Shown here piece by piece: positions 19,743 through 28,415 of a DNA stretch of 64,000 bases. The stretch's first letter is position 1. The number at the start of each line of letters is the position of its first letter. The DNA lies in NCBI RefSeq assembly GCF_016125575.1, contig NZ_WGLM01000002.1:310001-374000 (forward strand). Direction: 5' to 3'. The position numbers and the translations under genes are program-made. This stretch comes from Limimaricola sp. GTDB lineage: Bacteria > Pseudomonadota > Alphaproteobacteria > Rhodobacterales > Rhodobacteraceae. The notes below the pieces were generated by a model. The model had not been told where the DNA came from. It made no database searches and saw only the letters and a list, made by a program, of their open reading frames with translations.

Positions 19743-20198
19743 ATGCTTGACGATACCGATCGCCGCCTTCTGCGCCTGATGCAGGCCGAGCCCAGCCTTG
19801 GCGGGCCGGAACTGGCGCATCGCTGCGGCCTTACGCCCGGCCGGACCGCGCGGCGGCTGGAACGGTTGCGCGCCGAGGGTATCGTGAAGGGGCAGGAGGC
19901 GGTGATCGACTGGCGCGCGCTCGGCTACGCGGTGACGGTGTCCTTGCGCATCACGCTCGACAAGACCGCGCCGCGCGCCTTTGACGAGTTTATGGCCGCC
20001 GCCCGCGAGGTGCCCGAGGTGATCGAGATCCAGACCTTCCTCGGCCGGGTCGACGTGCGCCTGCACATCATCGCGCGCGACCTCGCGCATTACCAGGACA
20101 TCTACCGCGCCCGCGTGCTGACCCTGCCGCACCTTGCCGATATCGAGGCGCTGCTGACGCTGTCGAGCATCAAGGCCGACGAGGCGCTGCCGCTATGA
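19743..20198 (+). CDS. Lrp/AsnC-family transcriptional regulator (first of a tandem pair)
   Basis: 151 residues. N-terminal helix-turn-helix (DDTDRRLLRLMQAEPSLGGPELAHRCGLTPGRTARRLERLRAEG) and a C-terminal RAM/effector domain (VSLRITLDKTAPRAFDEFM, EVIEIQTFLGRVDVRLHIIARDL). The start is the ATG at 19743; a longer in-frame start at 19677 would run through the operator palindrome. It ends in an ATGA overlap with a second gene of the same family and length, so the two may form hetero-oligomers. The amino-acid ligand is unknown; ilvC is the obvious candidate target. Confidence 0.88.
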   Translation: MLDDTDRRLLRLMQAEPSLGGPELAHRCGLTPGRTARRLERLRAEGIVKGQEAVIDWRALGYAVTVSLRITLDKTAPRAFDEFMAAAREVPEVIEIQTFLGRVDVRLHIIARDLAHYQDIYRARVLTLPHLADIEALLTLSSIKADEALPL

Positions 20199-20650
20199 CG
20201 CCGCTAGACGCCACAGACCGGGCACTGCTGCGGCTTCTGACGCAGGACGCCGCGCAACCGGCCAGTACGCTCGGCCGGCGGCTGGAACTCAGCCAGCCCG
20301 CGACGTGGCGTCGCATCCGGCGGCTGCAGGAGGCGGGCATCCTCGCCGGGCGGCGGCTGGTGCTGGATGCCGAGAAGCTGGGCTTTGGCGTGACGGTGTT
20401 TCTTGGCGTCAAACTTGCCGCCAAGGGCGCCGCGCGGCTGGAGGATTTCGAGCGCGCGGTGACCGCGATCCCCGAGGTGCAGATGGTGGAACACGTGCTG
20501 GGCCTTTACGATTACCGCCTGCGCGTGGTGGCCCGCGACCTTGCCGATTTCGAGCGCGTGCTGCGCCGCCGGATCATGACGCTGCCCGGCGTCGGCAATG
20601 TCGAGGCCAACGTGCTTTTGTCCGAGGAACGCCGCCCCGGCCCGCTTTGA
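20195..20650 (+). CDS. Lrp/AsnC-family transcriptional regulator (second of a tandem pair)
   Basis: 151 residues, same architecture as its upstream neighbour: helix-turn-helix TDRALLRLLTQDAAQPASTLGRRLELSQPATWRRIRRLQEAG, then a RAM domain (VTVFLGVKLAAKGAARLEDFE, VQMVEHVLGLYDYRLRVVARDL). It starts within the stop of the first (ATGA). Recognition helices differ (LTPGRTARRLERL versus LSQPATWRRIRRL), so the two need not bind identical sites. The same fold occurs in the paired siroheme decarboxylases, but both proteins here keep a normal DNA-binding domain. Confidence 0.88.
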   Translation: MTPLDATDRALLRLLTQDAAQPASTLGRRLELSQPATWRRIRRLQEAGILAGRRLVLDAEKLGFGVTVFLGVKLAAKGAARLEDFERAVTAIPEVQMVEHVLGLYDYRLRVVARDLADFERVLRRRIMTLPGVGNVEANVLLSEERRPGPL

Positions 20651-20723
20651 GCAGCCAAGAAAGATTTGCCTTCGTGCCCGTCCCGCCATAGCTCTGCATC
20701 CCAGACGGATGAAGGAGACGGAC

Positions 20724-21860
20724 ATGGACGGCAATCGCACCCAAACGCGCCAACCGGTGGACCCTGACGGGCTGATGGAATTCTCGGTCGTCTTCACCGA
20801 CCGCTCGCTCAACCACATGAGCAAGGCGTTCCAGCAGGTCATGCGCGACATCGACGCAGGGCTGAAAGAGGTCTATGCCGCCGATGCCGTGGCCGTGGTG
20901 CCGGGCGGCGGCACCTACGGGATGGAAGCCGTCGCGCGCCAGTTCGGGCAGGGCCATGCCTTCATCCTGCGCAACGGCTGGTTCAGCTACCGCTGGACGC
21001 AAATCTTCGACGCGGGCCAGTTCGCCGCGAAAACCACGGTGATGAAGGCTCGGCAGGCGGGCAACGACACCCGCGCGCCCTTTGCACCTGCGCCCATCGC
21101 CGAGGTGGTCGCGGCGATCCGCGAGGCCCGACCCGACGCCGTCTTTGCGCCGCATGTGGAAACCAGCGCCGGAATCATCCTGCCTGACGACTACGTCGCG
21201 CAAATGGCCGCCGCGGCGCACGAGGTCGGCGCGCTGATGGTGCTCGATTGCATCGCCTCGGGCTGTGTCTGGGTCGACATGAAGGCGACCGGTGTCGACG
21301 TGCTGATCTCGGCCCCGCAAAAGGGCTGGTCCTCCACCCCGGCGGCGGGCCTCGTGATGATGTCGGACCGCGCCAAGGCCCGGTTGGCCGAGACCACGTC
21401 GAACTCCTTCGCGCTCGACCTCAAGAAATGGTCGCAGATCATGGACGCCTACCTTTCGGGCGGCCATGCCTACCACGCCACCATGCCCACCGACAGCCTG
21501 CGCGCCTTCCGCGACACGATGGAGGAAACCCGCGCGATGGGGTTTGCCGCCGCGAAAGAGGCGCAATGGGCGCTGGGCCGCGCGGTGCGCGCCCTGCTCG
21601 CCGGCAAGGGCGTGAAATCGGTCGCAGCACCGGGCTTCGAGGCGCCGGGCGTCGTGGTCAGCTACACCGACGACCCGGACGTACAAAACGGCAAGAAGTT
21701 CGTGGCAGAAGGTATGCAGATCGCCGCCGGTGTGCCGCTGCAATGCGACGAGCCGGCCGATTTCCGCACCTTCCGCATCGGCTTGTTCGGGCTGGACAAG
21801 CTGGCAGATGTGGATGCCACCGTGGCAAAGTTGAAGACGGTCCTGGACAAGGTGCTCTGA
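20724..21860 (+). CDS. class V PLP-dependent aminotransferase (alanine/serine-glyoxylate type)
   Basis: 378 residues. The start MDGNRTQTRQPVDPDG follows AAGGAGACGGAC at good spacing. The PLP lysine is probably in LISAPQKGWSSTPAAGLVMMS. Preceding cofactor contacts include VLDCIASGCVWVDMKATGVD, and the N-terminal PGGGTYGMEAVARQF holds the phosphate-binding loop. Members transfer amino groups between alanine or serine and glyoxylate or related acids; the substrate here is not readable. It follows the Lrp genes by 73 bases and could be one of their targets. A REP-like terminator repeat follows. Confidence 0.85.
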   Translation: MDGNRTQTRQPVDPDGLMEFSVVFTDRSLNHMSKAFQQVMRDIDAGLKEVYAADAVAVVPGGGTYGMEAVARQFGQGHAFILRNGWFSYRWTQIFDAGQFAAKTTVMKARQAGNDTRAPFAPAPIAEVVAAIREARPDAVFAPHVETSAGIILPDDYVAQMAAAAHEVGALMVLDCIASGCVWVDMKATGVDVLISAPQKGWSSTPAAGLVMMSDRAKARLAETTSNSFALDLKKWSQIMDAYLSGGHAYHATMPTDSLRAFRDTMEETRAMGFAAAKEAQWALGRAVRALLAGKGVKSVAAPGFEAPGVVVSYTDDPDVQNGKKFVAEGMQIAAGVPLQCDEPADFRTFRIGLFGLDKLADVDATVAKLKTVLDKVL

Positions 21861-21868
21861 CCAACCCC

Positions 21869-21919
21869 TTCTTCTGGCTGAAAATACTCCGGGGGGTTCG
21901 CGGGGGGCTGGCCCCCCGC
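21869..21919 (+). repeat. REP-like repeat with terminator hairpin, copy A
   Basis: Begins CTTCTTCTGGCTGAAAATAC, then a C/G-rich section and a perfect hairpin GCGGGGGG (21900-21907) / CCCCCCGC (21912-21919) with loop CTGG. A near-identical copy on the opposite strand is at 34504-34556. It sits between convergent genes, where it can act as a two-way terminator (CTTTATCTT follows on the plus strand). Confidence 0.7.
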
Positions 21920-21922
21920 GCT

Positions 21923-23125
21923 TTATCTTCCCGCGCCCAGGCCCAGCCGCATCAGGCTCCGGCGCACCGGGGTGGCGGCGTATAGTGCCTCAATCCCCTT
22001 GGCGCGCAGGTCACGCAGCAGCGGCGAGCCCGCCATCGAAGCACGATTGAGCGCGTCGACGCCTGTCACCCGCAACCGCACCTCCGCGTGGCGGCGGCGC
22101 TGGTAGGCCTCCAGCATTTGTGCATCGCCCAGCCGCTCGGGGGCGGCGCGGGCGAGGTCCACCAGCTTGGCCAGATCGGCGAGGCTCATGTTCAGGCCCT
22201 GCGCGCCGATTGGCGGCACTACATGGGCCGCCTCGGCCATCAGCGCCACGCGCTCGGCCACCATTGACCGGGCGACCTGGCTGATGATCGGCCAGCGCAT
22301 CCGCTTCGAGGCAAGATGCAGCGGCCCGGCGACATGGGCCGAGCGCGCCGTCGCCTCCGCCGCGAAGTCGGCCCCGGGCAGGGCCAGCAGGCGCGCAGCC
22401 TCGGCATCGGGCACCATCCAAACCACGGCCGAGCAGGGCCGCCCGTCATGGTCGGGCAAGGGCACCAGCGTGAAGGGGCCGCCAGTGCGGTGCACCTCGG
22501 TCGAGACATTGTCGTGCGGCGCGGCATGGGTCACGGCAAAGGTCACTGCGGACTGGCCGTATCGCGTGGTCTTCACGCCGATCCCTGCGGCCTGCCGCAC
22601 CGCGCTGTCGCGCCCGTCCGCGCCGATCACCAGCCGGGTGCGCAGTCGGCTGCCATCACTGAGGGTCACCACCGCTTCGGTTTCGCGGGTGAACAGGCCG
22701 GTAAAGCGGGTGCCCGGGCGGAAATCGGCGGCGGGAAGTTCGGCGATCCGCGCCACCATCTCGCGCCGCAAGAGCCAGTTAGGCAGGTTCCAGCCAAAGG
22801 GATCGTCGGAAATCTCGGCCGCGTCGAAATCGCGGGTGACGCGGGCCTCCGGCTCGGGCCCGCCGGCATCGACGATGCGCATGACCTGCAACGGCGCGGC
22901 ATGGGGCAGCAGCCGGTCCCAGAGGCCAGCGGCGCGCAGCACGTCCCGCGCGGGCTGCAGGAAGGCCGTGGTGCGCAGGTCGGCGCCGTCCGCCGCGGCC
23001 TCGGTCACCGGCGGCGCCGGATCGACGCAGACGACGGAGAACCCGGCACTGGCCAAGGCCGCCGTGGCCGTCAGCCCGGCCACGCCGCCGCCCGCGATCA
23101 CGATATCGGTGTCGAACCTGTCCAT
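21923..23125 (-). CDS. UbiH/UbiF/Coq6-family FAD-dependent hydroxylase
   Basis: 400 residues. The FAD Rossmann motif DTDIVIAGGGVAGLTATAALASAG is at the start; the second FAD motif VIGADGRDSAVRQAAGI is near the middle; the late ribose-binding stretch ALMAEAAHVVPPIGAQGLNMSLAD is diagnostic of ubiquinone-ring hydroxylases. It probably hydroxylates a membrane-bound ubiquinone precursor (UbiH, UbiF or UbiL role); which carbon cannot be told. Lies 23 bases downstream of the HAD nucleotidase gene on the same strand, so likely co-transcribed. Confidence 0.88.
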   Translation of the reverse strand: MDRFDTDIVIAGGGVAGLTATAALASAGFSVVCVDPAPPVTEAAADGADLRTTAFLQPARDVLRAAGLWDRLLPHAAPLQVMRIVDAGGPEPEARVTRDFDAAEISDDPFGWNLPNWLLRREMVARIAELPAADFRPGTRFTGLFTRETEAVVTLSDGSRLRTRLVIGADGRDSAVRQAAGIGVKTTRYGQSAVTFAVTHAAPHDNVSTEVHRTGGPFTLVPLPDHDGRPCSAVVWMVPDAEAARLLALPGADFAAEATARSAHVAGPLHLASKRMRWPIISQVARSMVAERVALMAEAAHVVPPIGAQGLNMSLADLAKLVDLARAAPERLGDAQMLEAYQRRRHAEVRLRVTGVDALNRASMAGSPLLRDLRAKGIEALYAATPVRRSLMRLGLGAGR

Positions 23126-23148
23126 GTGCCAGACATAGGCCCCGCGGC

Positions 23149-23829
23149 TCAGGCGGAAAAGCCCGCGCGCACCACCTGCGACAAGAAATCCGTCAGGTCG
23201 GGCGCATGGAAATGGACGTGGTCGTCGGTGGCCGCGGCAGGGGCGACGTGGACCGTGCGCATCCCCATCGCGTGCGGCGCGGCAAGGTTGCGCGCGTCAT
23301 CCTCGAACATCGCACCCTCGTCGGGCCGCAGACCGTCGAGGGCAAAGATCGCCTCGAAGGCGGCCTGTTCGGGTTTCGGGCGAAAGCCGGCATGCTCCAC
23401 GCCATAGACCGCGTCGAAGACCCCGGCGAGGCCGCGTGCGGCCAGCACCCGGCGGGCATAGGGCTCTGAGGCGTTGGTATAGACGATGCGCCGTCCCGGC
23501 AGCGCGGCGATCAGGCGCGCCAGCTCTGGCGCGGGGGTCAGCGCGGAAAGGTCGATATCGTGCACGTCCTGCAGGTAGGGGTCCGGGTCCAGCCCGTGTT
23601 CCGCCATCAGCCCAGCCAGCGTGGTGCCGTAGCGGGCCCAGTACTGGGACCGCAGACGGTTGGCCTCGGTCGGTGCCACGCCAAGCGCGGCGGCGACATA
23701 GGCCGTCATCCGCCGCTCGATCTGGTCGAAAAGCCGCGCCGCTGGCGGGTAAAGCGTATTGTCGAGATCAAAGACCCAGGCCCGGACATGGGCAAAGGCA
23801 TCAGACAGCGGATCAGGAGCGGACATCAT
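23149..23829 (-). CDS. HAD-superfamily pyrimidine 5'-nucleotidase-like hydrolase
   Basis: 226 residues. The HAD nucleophile motif is VFDLDNTLYPPAARLFDQIE (DxD), motif II is VYTNASEPYARRVLAARGL, and motif III/IV is MFEDDARNLAAPHAMGMRTV. This wording matches the pyrimidine 5'-nucleotidase (SDT1-like) group that dephosphorylates UMP/CMP or damaged nucleotides. Two adjacent ATGs (23829 and 23826) are equally possible starts and neither has a clear ribosome site. It heads a likely two-gene unit with the hydroxylase. Confidence 0.85.
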   Translation of the reverse strand: MMSAPDPLSDAFAHVRAWVFDLDNTLYPPAARLFDQIERRMTAYVAAALGVAPTEANRLRSQYWARYGTTLAGLMAEHGLDPDPYLQDVHDIDLSALTPAPELARLIAALPGRRIVYTNASEPYARRVLAARGLAGVFDAVYGVEHAGFRPKPEQAAFEAIFALDGLRPDEGAMFEDDARNLAAPHAMGMRTVHVAPAAATDDHVHFHAPDLTDFLSQVVRAGFSA

Positions 23830-23924
23830 GGCGGCACGCTATGCCGGTTCGGCCATTGGCCGCAACGGCTTGATCGACGGGCGCGGCGGGCGCTAGGGTG
23901 CGCTACCCTTTTCAAGAGCCGCCC

Positions 23925-24578
23925 ATGACCGACATCAAGACGCCCCAGAAAGACGCCTATGCCCTGATCCTGGAGGCCATCGACAGCCACGTGTTCAAGC
24001 CGGGCGATCGTTTGGTCGAAAGTGACCTTGCAGAGCGGTTCGGCGTGTCGCGCACCCCGATCCGCGAGGCGTTGCAGCGGCTGGAGACGCAAAGCCTGCT
24101 GACGCGCGATGGCCGCTCGCTGATCGTGGCCTCGCTTGATCACACGCAGATGGCCGAGCTTTACATCGTGCGGGGCGAACTGGAGGGGCTGGCAGCGCGG
24201 CTGGCCGCGCGCCACGCCACGCCCGAGGAGGTGCGGGTGCTGCGCGACATGCTGGAGGCCGACCGCGCGCTGGTGGGCGATCCGGCCGCGCTGGCCCGGG
24301 CCAACCGGCGGTTTCACAAGCAGATCCACCTGGCCAGTCACAACCGTTTCCTCGTCCAGCAGCTTGACCTCGTTCATCGCTCCATGGCGCTTCTGGCGAC
24401 GACATCGCTGGCCGCCGAGGGGCGCGGCGAAGGCGCGCTGGAAGAACACGGCGCGATCGTCGCCGCGATCGAGGCGGGCGATGGCGCCGCGGCAGACAAG
24501 GCCGTGCGCGATCACATCTCGCGCGCTTTTGTTACCCGGCTGAAGCTGGACGCGCAGGCGGTTGAACGGCAGGCCTGA
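23925..24578 (+). CDS. GntR-family transcriptional regulator, FCD (FadR-like) subgroup
   Basis: 217 residues. Winged helix at about 10-70 (AYALILEAIDSHVFKPGDRLVESDLAERFGVSRTPIREALQRLE), then an all-helical FCD ligand domain with the metal-site pattern of this group (ELYIVRGELEGLAARLAA, ANRRFHKQIHLASHNRFL, EEHGAIVAAIEAGD). Such proteins sense organic acids and usually control a nearby catabolic or transport gene, but the flanking genes here give no clear target. The start at 23925 is chosen over an in-frame upstream ATG at 23898. The end overlaps the convergent glycosyltransferase by 47 bases. Confidence 0.88.
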   Translation: MTDIKTPQKDAYALILEAIDSHVFKPGDRLVESDLAERFGVSRTPIREALQRLETQSLLTRDGRSLIVASLDHTQMAELYIVRGELEGLAARLAARHATPEEVRVLRDMLEADRALVGDPAALARANRRFHKQIHLASHNRFLVQQLDLVHRSMALLATTSLAAEGRGEGALEEHGAIVAAIEAGDGAAADKAVRDHISRAFVTRLKLDAQAVERQA

Positions 24579-26520
24579 GCGGCGCAGCCGGCGCGGTGTG
24601 CACAAGGGCCGGGACGCCATGCAGGCCATGCGCGGTCTTGTCCCAGTAAAACGGGCGGCGCAGCAATTCCCACAGGGCCTTGTAGACGGCGAGTGTGGCC
24701 AGCGGGAAATAGAAGGGCAGCGTCAGCGCCCAAGGGATCAGTCGGGCCTTGTCCGCGCGCCACGCGCCCAGTCCCGCCGCCGCCAGATCTACCAGAGCGG
24801 ACGCCGCGAAGAGGCCGCCGACAGCCATGTGAAGCTGCGCCGGCACTGCGGAGGCCAGCGGCCCGCCGAGGCCCATGGGAACCAGCCAGAAAGCCCATAG
24901 CAGCGGCGCCAGCGCGAATTGCGTCAGCGTTCCGGCCAGCAGCACCTGCACACCGAGGAACCGGCGCGGCCCCAGTTCGTGCCACAGCCTGCGGGGCGCG
25001 CGCAGATGCACCGCCCATGTCATCGCGTAGCCCTTCAGCCAGCGCGAGCGTTGCCGCACCCAAGGCCAGGCCCGGCAATTGGCCTCCTCTGTCGTCACGG
25101 TGTCGATGACCTCGGTCACGTAGCCCGCGCGGGCCAGCCGCACACCAAGGTCGGCATCCTCGGTCACGTTATGGGCGTCCCAGCCGCCAAGGCGTTCCAG
25201 CACTTGTCGGCGAAAGAACAGCGTTGTGCCGCCCAGCGGCACCACCAGTCCCAGCCGAGCAAGGCCGGGCAGAATGACGCGGAACCAGACCGCGTATTCA
25301 AGTGTGAAACAGCGTGCGATCCAGTTTGTCGCATCGTTGTAGAAGTCCAGCCGCCCTTGCAGGCAGACCACTTCGGGGCCACGCGCGGCGAAGGTTTCGA
25401 CGGCATGGGCGACCTGTCCGCGCGCAGGGGCATCCTCGGCATCGTAAACCCCCACGATGCTGCCGCGCGCAAAACGCAGCGCATAATTCAGTGCCCGTGG
25501 CTTGGTCTGAACCCGGCCCGGTGGCACGCGTATCGCGCGCATCCATCGCGGCAGGTTGATTTCCCGTAGGGTCTGCGCGGTGGTCGCATCGCTCGCCTCG
25601 AGGATCAGGATGACGTCAAGCAGGGCGTGCGGGTAATCGGTTTGCGAAAGGCGCGCGATCAGGTGCGAGGCAATGGCGCGTTCCTCGAAGAGCGGCACCA
25701 GCAGCGTGACGATGGGCAAGCGCGCGGGGCGGGGGCGACACGCGGGTTCGGGCGCGGGGCGAAGGCTGGCCAACAGCGCGGCAAGTTTCAGGCCTGTGCC
25801 CGCGACCAGCGTCAGCACCGTCCAGCTCAGCAGCCCTGCCAGCACCGCGCGGGGGGCCATCAGCGCGGCCATGGCCAGCCCGGCCAGTGCCAGCGCCAGC
25901 ACCCGACCGGGCCCCGTCGCCCAGTCCCGGCAACTGAGCCGCTCGGGCAGCTGCGCCTCGGCCGCGCTGGCAAGGCCCGCGCCTGCAGCGGTGTGAATGG
26001 CGGCCTGCAGCGCAGTTTCGGTCGTCACCGCGAGGCGCACGGGGCCCAGCTGGCGGGTAAGCGCGGCGCGGTGGCGCGCGAACTGTTCGGGCCGCGCGCT
26101 GAGCACAACCGTTTCGCCCCCCGTCCGGCGCCACGGCAGCAGGCCGCGCCGCAGGCACGCGGCGGCGCCTATGCGGGCCAGAAGGCGCGGATCAGCCGGT
26201 TCGGCCAGCGGGTCGATCACCCCGGTTCCAAGGATACTTGCCTCGATCTCGGCGATCTGGCGGGCCGGCAGGGCAAGGTCATAGCGCAGAATGTCGGCCA
26301 GCCGCCCCTCATGTCGCATGGCCTGTCCGCGCGCGTCTGCCAGACGGCGGGGCGAGACCAGCCCACGGTAGATCAGGGCATTTGCCAGCGCCTGCGCATG
26401 CCCGGATGCTACGCCGCCATGGCGGGCACCACTTTGCGTTGCATGCAGGGTCGCGCGCCACCGCGAGGCGCTGCTAGCCAAATGCGAGAGCCTTGCCTGC
26501 TGTTCCACCGCGCTGCGCAA
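24532..26520 (-). CDS. membrane glycosyltransferase family 2 with N-terminal GspE-like domain
   Basis: 662 residues. Residues about 40-190 resemble the N-terminal domain of type II secretion ATPases (ANALIYRGLVSPRRLADARGQAMRHEGRLADILR). A helix pair follows near 210-255, then a processive GT2 catalytic domain: VPLFEERAIASHLIARLSQ, the acidic YDAEDAPARG, the base TEDADLGVRL and the RQRSRWLKG (Q..RW) motif of cellulose-synthase-like enzymes. Several C-terminal helices follow. It likely polymerises or transfers a sugar at the inner membrane for an exopolysaccharide; the sugar is unknown. The start is uncertain: the farthest is TTG at 26520, with GTG at 26508 and others inside. Confidence 0.8.
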   Translation of the reverse strand: MRSAVEQQARLSHLASSASRWRATLHATQSGARHGGVASGHAQALANALIYRGLVSPRRLADARGQAMRHEGRLADILRYDLALPARQIAEIEASILGTGVIDPLAEPADPRLLARIGAAACLRRGLLPWRRTGGETVVLSARPEQFARHRAALTRQLGPVRLAVTTETALQAAIHTAAGAGLASAAEAQLPERLSCRDWATGPGRVLALALAGLAMAALMAPRAVLAGLLSWTVLTLVAGTGLKLAALLASLRPAPEPACRPRPARLPIVTLLVPLFEERAIASHLIARLSQTDYPHALLDVILILEASDATTAQTLREINLPRWMRAIRVPPGRVQTKPRALNYALRFARGSIVGVYDAEDAPARGQVAHAVETFAARGPEVVCLQGRLDFYNDATNWIARCFTLEYAVWFRVILPGLARLGLVVPLGGTTLFFRRQVLERLGGWDAHNVTEDADLGVRLARAGYVTEVIDTVTTEEANCRAWPWVRQRSRWLKGYAMTWAVHLRAPRRLWHELGPRRFLGVQVLLAGTLTQFALAPLLWAFWLVPMGLGGPLASAVPAQLHMAVGGLFAASALVDLAAAGLGAWRADKARLIPWALTLPFYFPLATLAVYKALWELLRRPFYWDKTAHGLHGVPALVHTAPAAPLRPAVQPPARPASAG

Positions 26521-26581
26521 ACCCCTGGCCGTTGTCGCGACAGGGTGGCCCGGCGTTGGTTAACAGGCCGTTAATGCCGTC

Positions 26582-27742
26582 TCAGGCGCGGCGCGCCTCC
26601 ATGGCGGCGGCGAAACGCTCGAACAGGTAGTAGCTGTCTTGCGGGCCGGGGCTGGCCTCGGGGTGGTATTGCACGGAAAAGACCGGCCGATCAGCCATGC
26701 GAATGCCGCAGTTCGACCCGTCGAACAGGCTGACATGTGTCTCGACCACGGCCTCGGGCAAGGTCTGGCTGTCCACGGTAAAGCCGTGGTTCATCGAGGT
26801 GATCTCGACTTTGCCGGTCTCAAGGTCCTTCACGGGGTGGTTTGCACCATGGTGGCCGTGGTTCATCTTGATGGTCCGCGCGCCCAGAGCCAGCGCCAGC
26901 ATCTGGTGGCCGAGGCAGATACCGAACAGCGGCACCTCGCTGCGGTCGAGGACGCCACGGATCATCGGTACGGCATAGCTGCCGGTCGCGGCCGGGTCGC
27001 CGGGGCCGTTCGACAGGAACACACCATCGGGGTTCAGCGCCAGCACATCGTCAGTGGTCGCGGTGGCCGGCAGCACGGTGACATCGCAGCCCGCGCTGGC
27101 AAGGCAACGCAGGATGTTGCGCTTGGCGCCGTAATCGACCGCCACGACCTTGAACCGTGGTGCGGTCTGCCGCACGTAGCCCTGCGGCCAGGCCCAGCGC
27201 ATCTCGTCCCAGTGATAGGATTGCCGGCAGGTCACCTCCTTGGCGAGGTCAAGGCCGACGAGGCCCCGGAATCCGCGCGCGGCGGCGACAAGGGCGGCGA
27301 TGTCGAAATTGCCCTCGGGATCATGGGCAAGGGCCACGTGCGGCGCGCCTTGCTGACGAATGGCGCGGGTCAGGCGGCGGGTATCGATGCCGCCGATGCC
27401 GATGCGGCCCATCCGCGCCAACCACGTGGCAAGATCGTCTGTCGCGCGCCAGTTCGAGGGTTGGGTCGGGTCCCATTTCACCACCATGCCAGCCGCGACG
27501 GGTTCGGCGGTTTCGTCGTCTTCGGCGTTGGTGCCGGTATTGCCGACATGGGGAAAGGTGAACGTGACGACCTGACCGGCATAGGAGGGATCAGTCATGA
27601 TCTCCTGATAGCCGGTCATCGCGGTGTTGAAGCACAACTCCGCCGTGGTCTGGCCGGTTGCGCCGAAGCCGTGCCCGAAGAACAACGTGCCATCGGCCAG
27701 CGCGAGGCAGGCAGTGGGTTTGTCCTGGCGGCGCTCTGTCAT
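26582..27742 (-). CDS. carA: carbamoyl-phosphate synthase small (glutaminase) subunit
   Basis: 386 residues, normal length. It hydrolyses glutamine and feeds ammonia to CarB for arginine and pyrimidine synthesis. The N-terminal CPSase domain reads LALADGTLFFGHGFGATG and FNTAMTGYQEIMTDPSYAGQ. The class I amidotransferase triad is visible: nucleophile Cys in PLFGICLGHQMLALALG, and His/Glu in VFSVQYHPEASPGPQDS. The ATG at 27742 is 7 bases after GGGGGAG; an adjacent GTG at 27745 is less well spaced. carB is not in the window. Confidence 0.96.
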   Translation of the reverse strand: MTERRQDKPTACLALADGTLFFGHGFGATGQTTAELCFNTAMTGYQEIMTDPSYAGQVVTFTFPHVGNTGTNAEDDETAEPVAAGMVVKWDPTQPSNWRATDDLATWLARMGRIGIGGIDTRRLTRAIRQQGAPHVALAHDPEGNFDIAALVAAARGFRGLVGLDLAKEVTCRQSYHWDEMRWAWPQGYVRQTAPRFKVVAVDYGAKRNILRCLASAGCDVTVLPATATTDDVLALNPDGVFLSNGPGDPAATGSYAVPMIRGVLDRSEVPLFGICLGHQMLALALGARTIKMNHGHHGANHPVKDLETGKVEITSMNHGFTVDSQTLPEAVVETHVSLFDGSNCGIRMADRPVFSVQYHPEASPGPQDSYYLFERFAAAMEARRA

Positions 27743-27774
27743 CACTTTGCTCCCCCGGCAGCTGGATCGTCCGC

Positions 27775-27803
27775 CTCCTACGGGCTGGCCCGGGCTGGGT
27801 CAA
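27775..27803 (-). promoter_or_regulatory. carA promoter
   Basis: On the minus strand TTGACC (27803-27798), a 17-base spacer, and TAGGAG (27780-27775). The -10 is weak but the spacing is ideal, and the predicted leader is only about 25 bases, leaving no room for a large attenuator. Confidence 0.45.
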
Positions 27804-27878
27804 GGGCGGGCGATGGACTGAGGTGAGGGCTGGCGATGGTACGGGTGGCGGTCCCTCGCGCGGTTGGTCCGCATCAGG

Positions 27879-27907
27879 TTGTCAGTCCGCTCCGAGGGGC
27901 GTAAGGA
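27879..27907 (+). promoter_or_regulatory. candidate promoter of the YqeY-like gene
   Basis: TTGTCA (27879-27884), a 17-base spacer, and TAAGGA (27902-27907), divergent from the carA promoter. The -35 is good and the -10 is poor. Confidence 0.35.
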
Positions 27908-27950
27908 TGCGGCCTTGATCCGCCCTGCCTTGATGTGCCGAGGACCCCTG

Positions 27951-28409
27951 ATGGACATGAGAACACGCCTGACCAATGCCCTCAAGGAGGCCATGCGCGC
28001 CAAGGAGGCGGAACGGCTTTCCACGCTGCGGCTGATCAATGCCGCCATCAAAGACCGCGAGATCGCCGCGCGCGGCGAGGGCGAGGACCCGGGCGTCAGC
28101 GATGACGAGGTGCTGGCGATCCTGTCGAAGATGGTCAAGCAGCGGCAGGAAAGCGCGCGCGCCTACGAAGAGGGCGGGCGGCTGGAACTGGCCGAAAAGG
28201 AACTGTCCGAAGTCAAGGTGATCGAAGAGTTTCTGCCGCGGCAGTTGACCGAGGCCGAGACCGAAGCCGCCATCGGCGCGGCCATTGCCGAAGTGGGGGC
28301 CGCCAGCATCCGCGACATGGGCCGCGTGATGGCGGCGCTGAAGGCGCGCCATGCCGGACAGATGGATTTCGGCAAGGTCGGCCCGGCGGTCAAGGCCCGG
28401 CTGGGCTGA
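27951..28409 (+). CDS. GatB/YqeY domain protein
   Basis: 152 residues. Starts MDMRTRLTNALKEAMRAKEAERLSTLRLINAAIKDREI after AGGACCCCTG; a second ATG two codons in is also possible. The whole protein is the two-part YqeY fold, homologous to the tRNA-binding tail of the amidotransferase subunit GatB (LSKMVKQRQESARAYEEGGR, LAEKELSEVKVIEEFLP, GRVMAALKARHAGQMDFGKVG). Free-standing YqeY is thought to bind tRNA or help tRNA amidation, but its role is unproved. Divergent from carA, a common arrangement in alphaproteobacteria. Confidence 0.93.
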   Translation: MDMRTRLTNALKEAMRAKEAERLSTLRLINAAIKDREIAARGEGEDPGVSDDEVLAILSKMVKQRQESARAYEEGGRLELAEKELSEVKVIEEFLPRQLTEAETEAAIGAAIAEVGAASIRDMGRVMAALKARHAGQMDFGKVGPAVKARLG

Positions 28410-28415
28410 GGCCGC

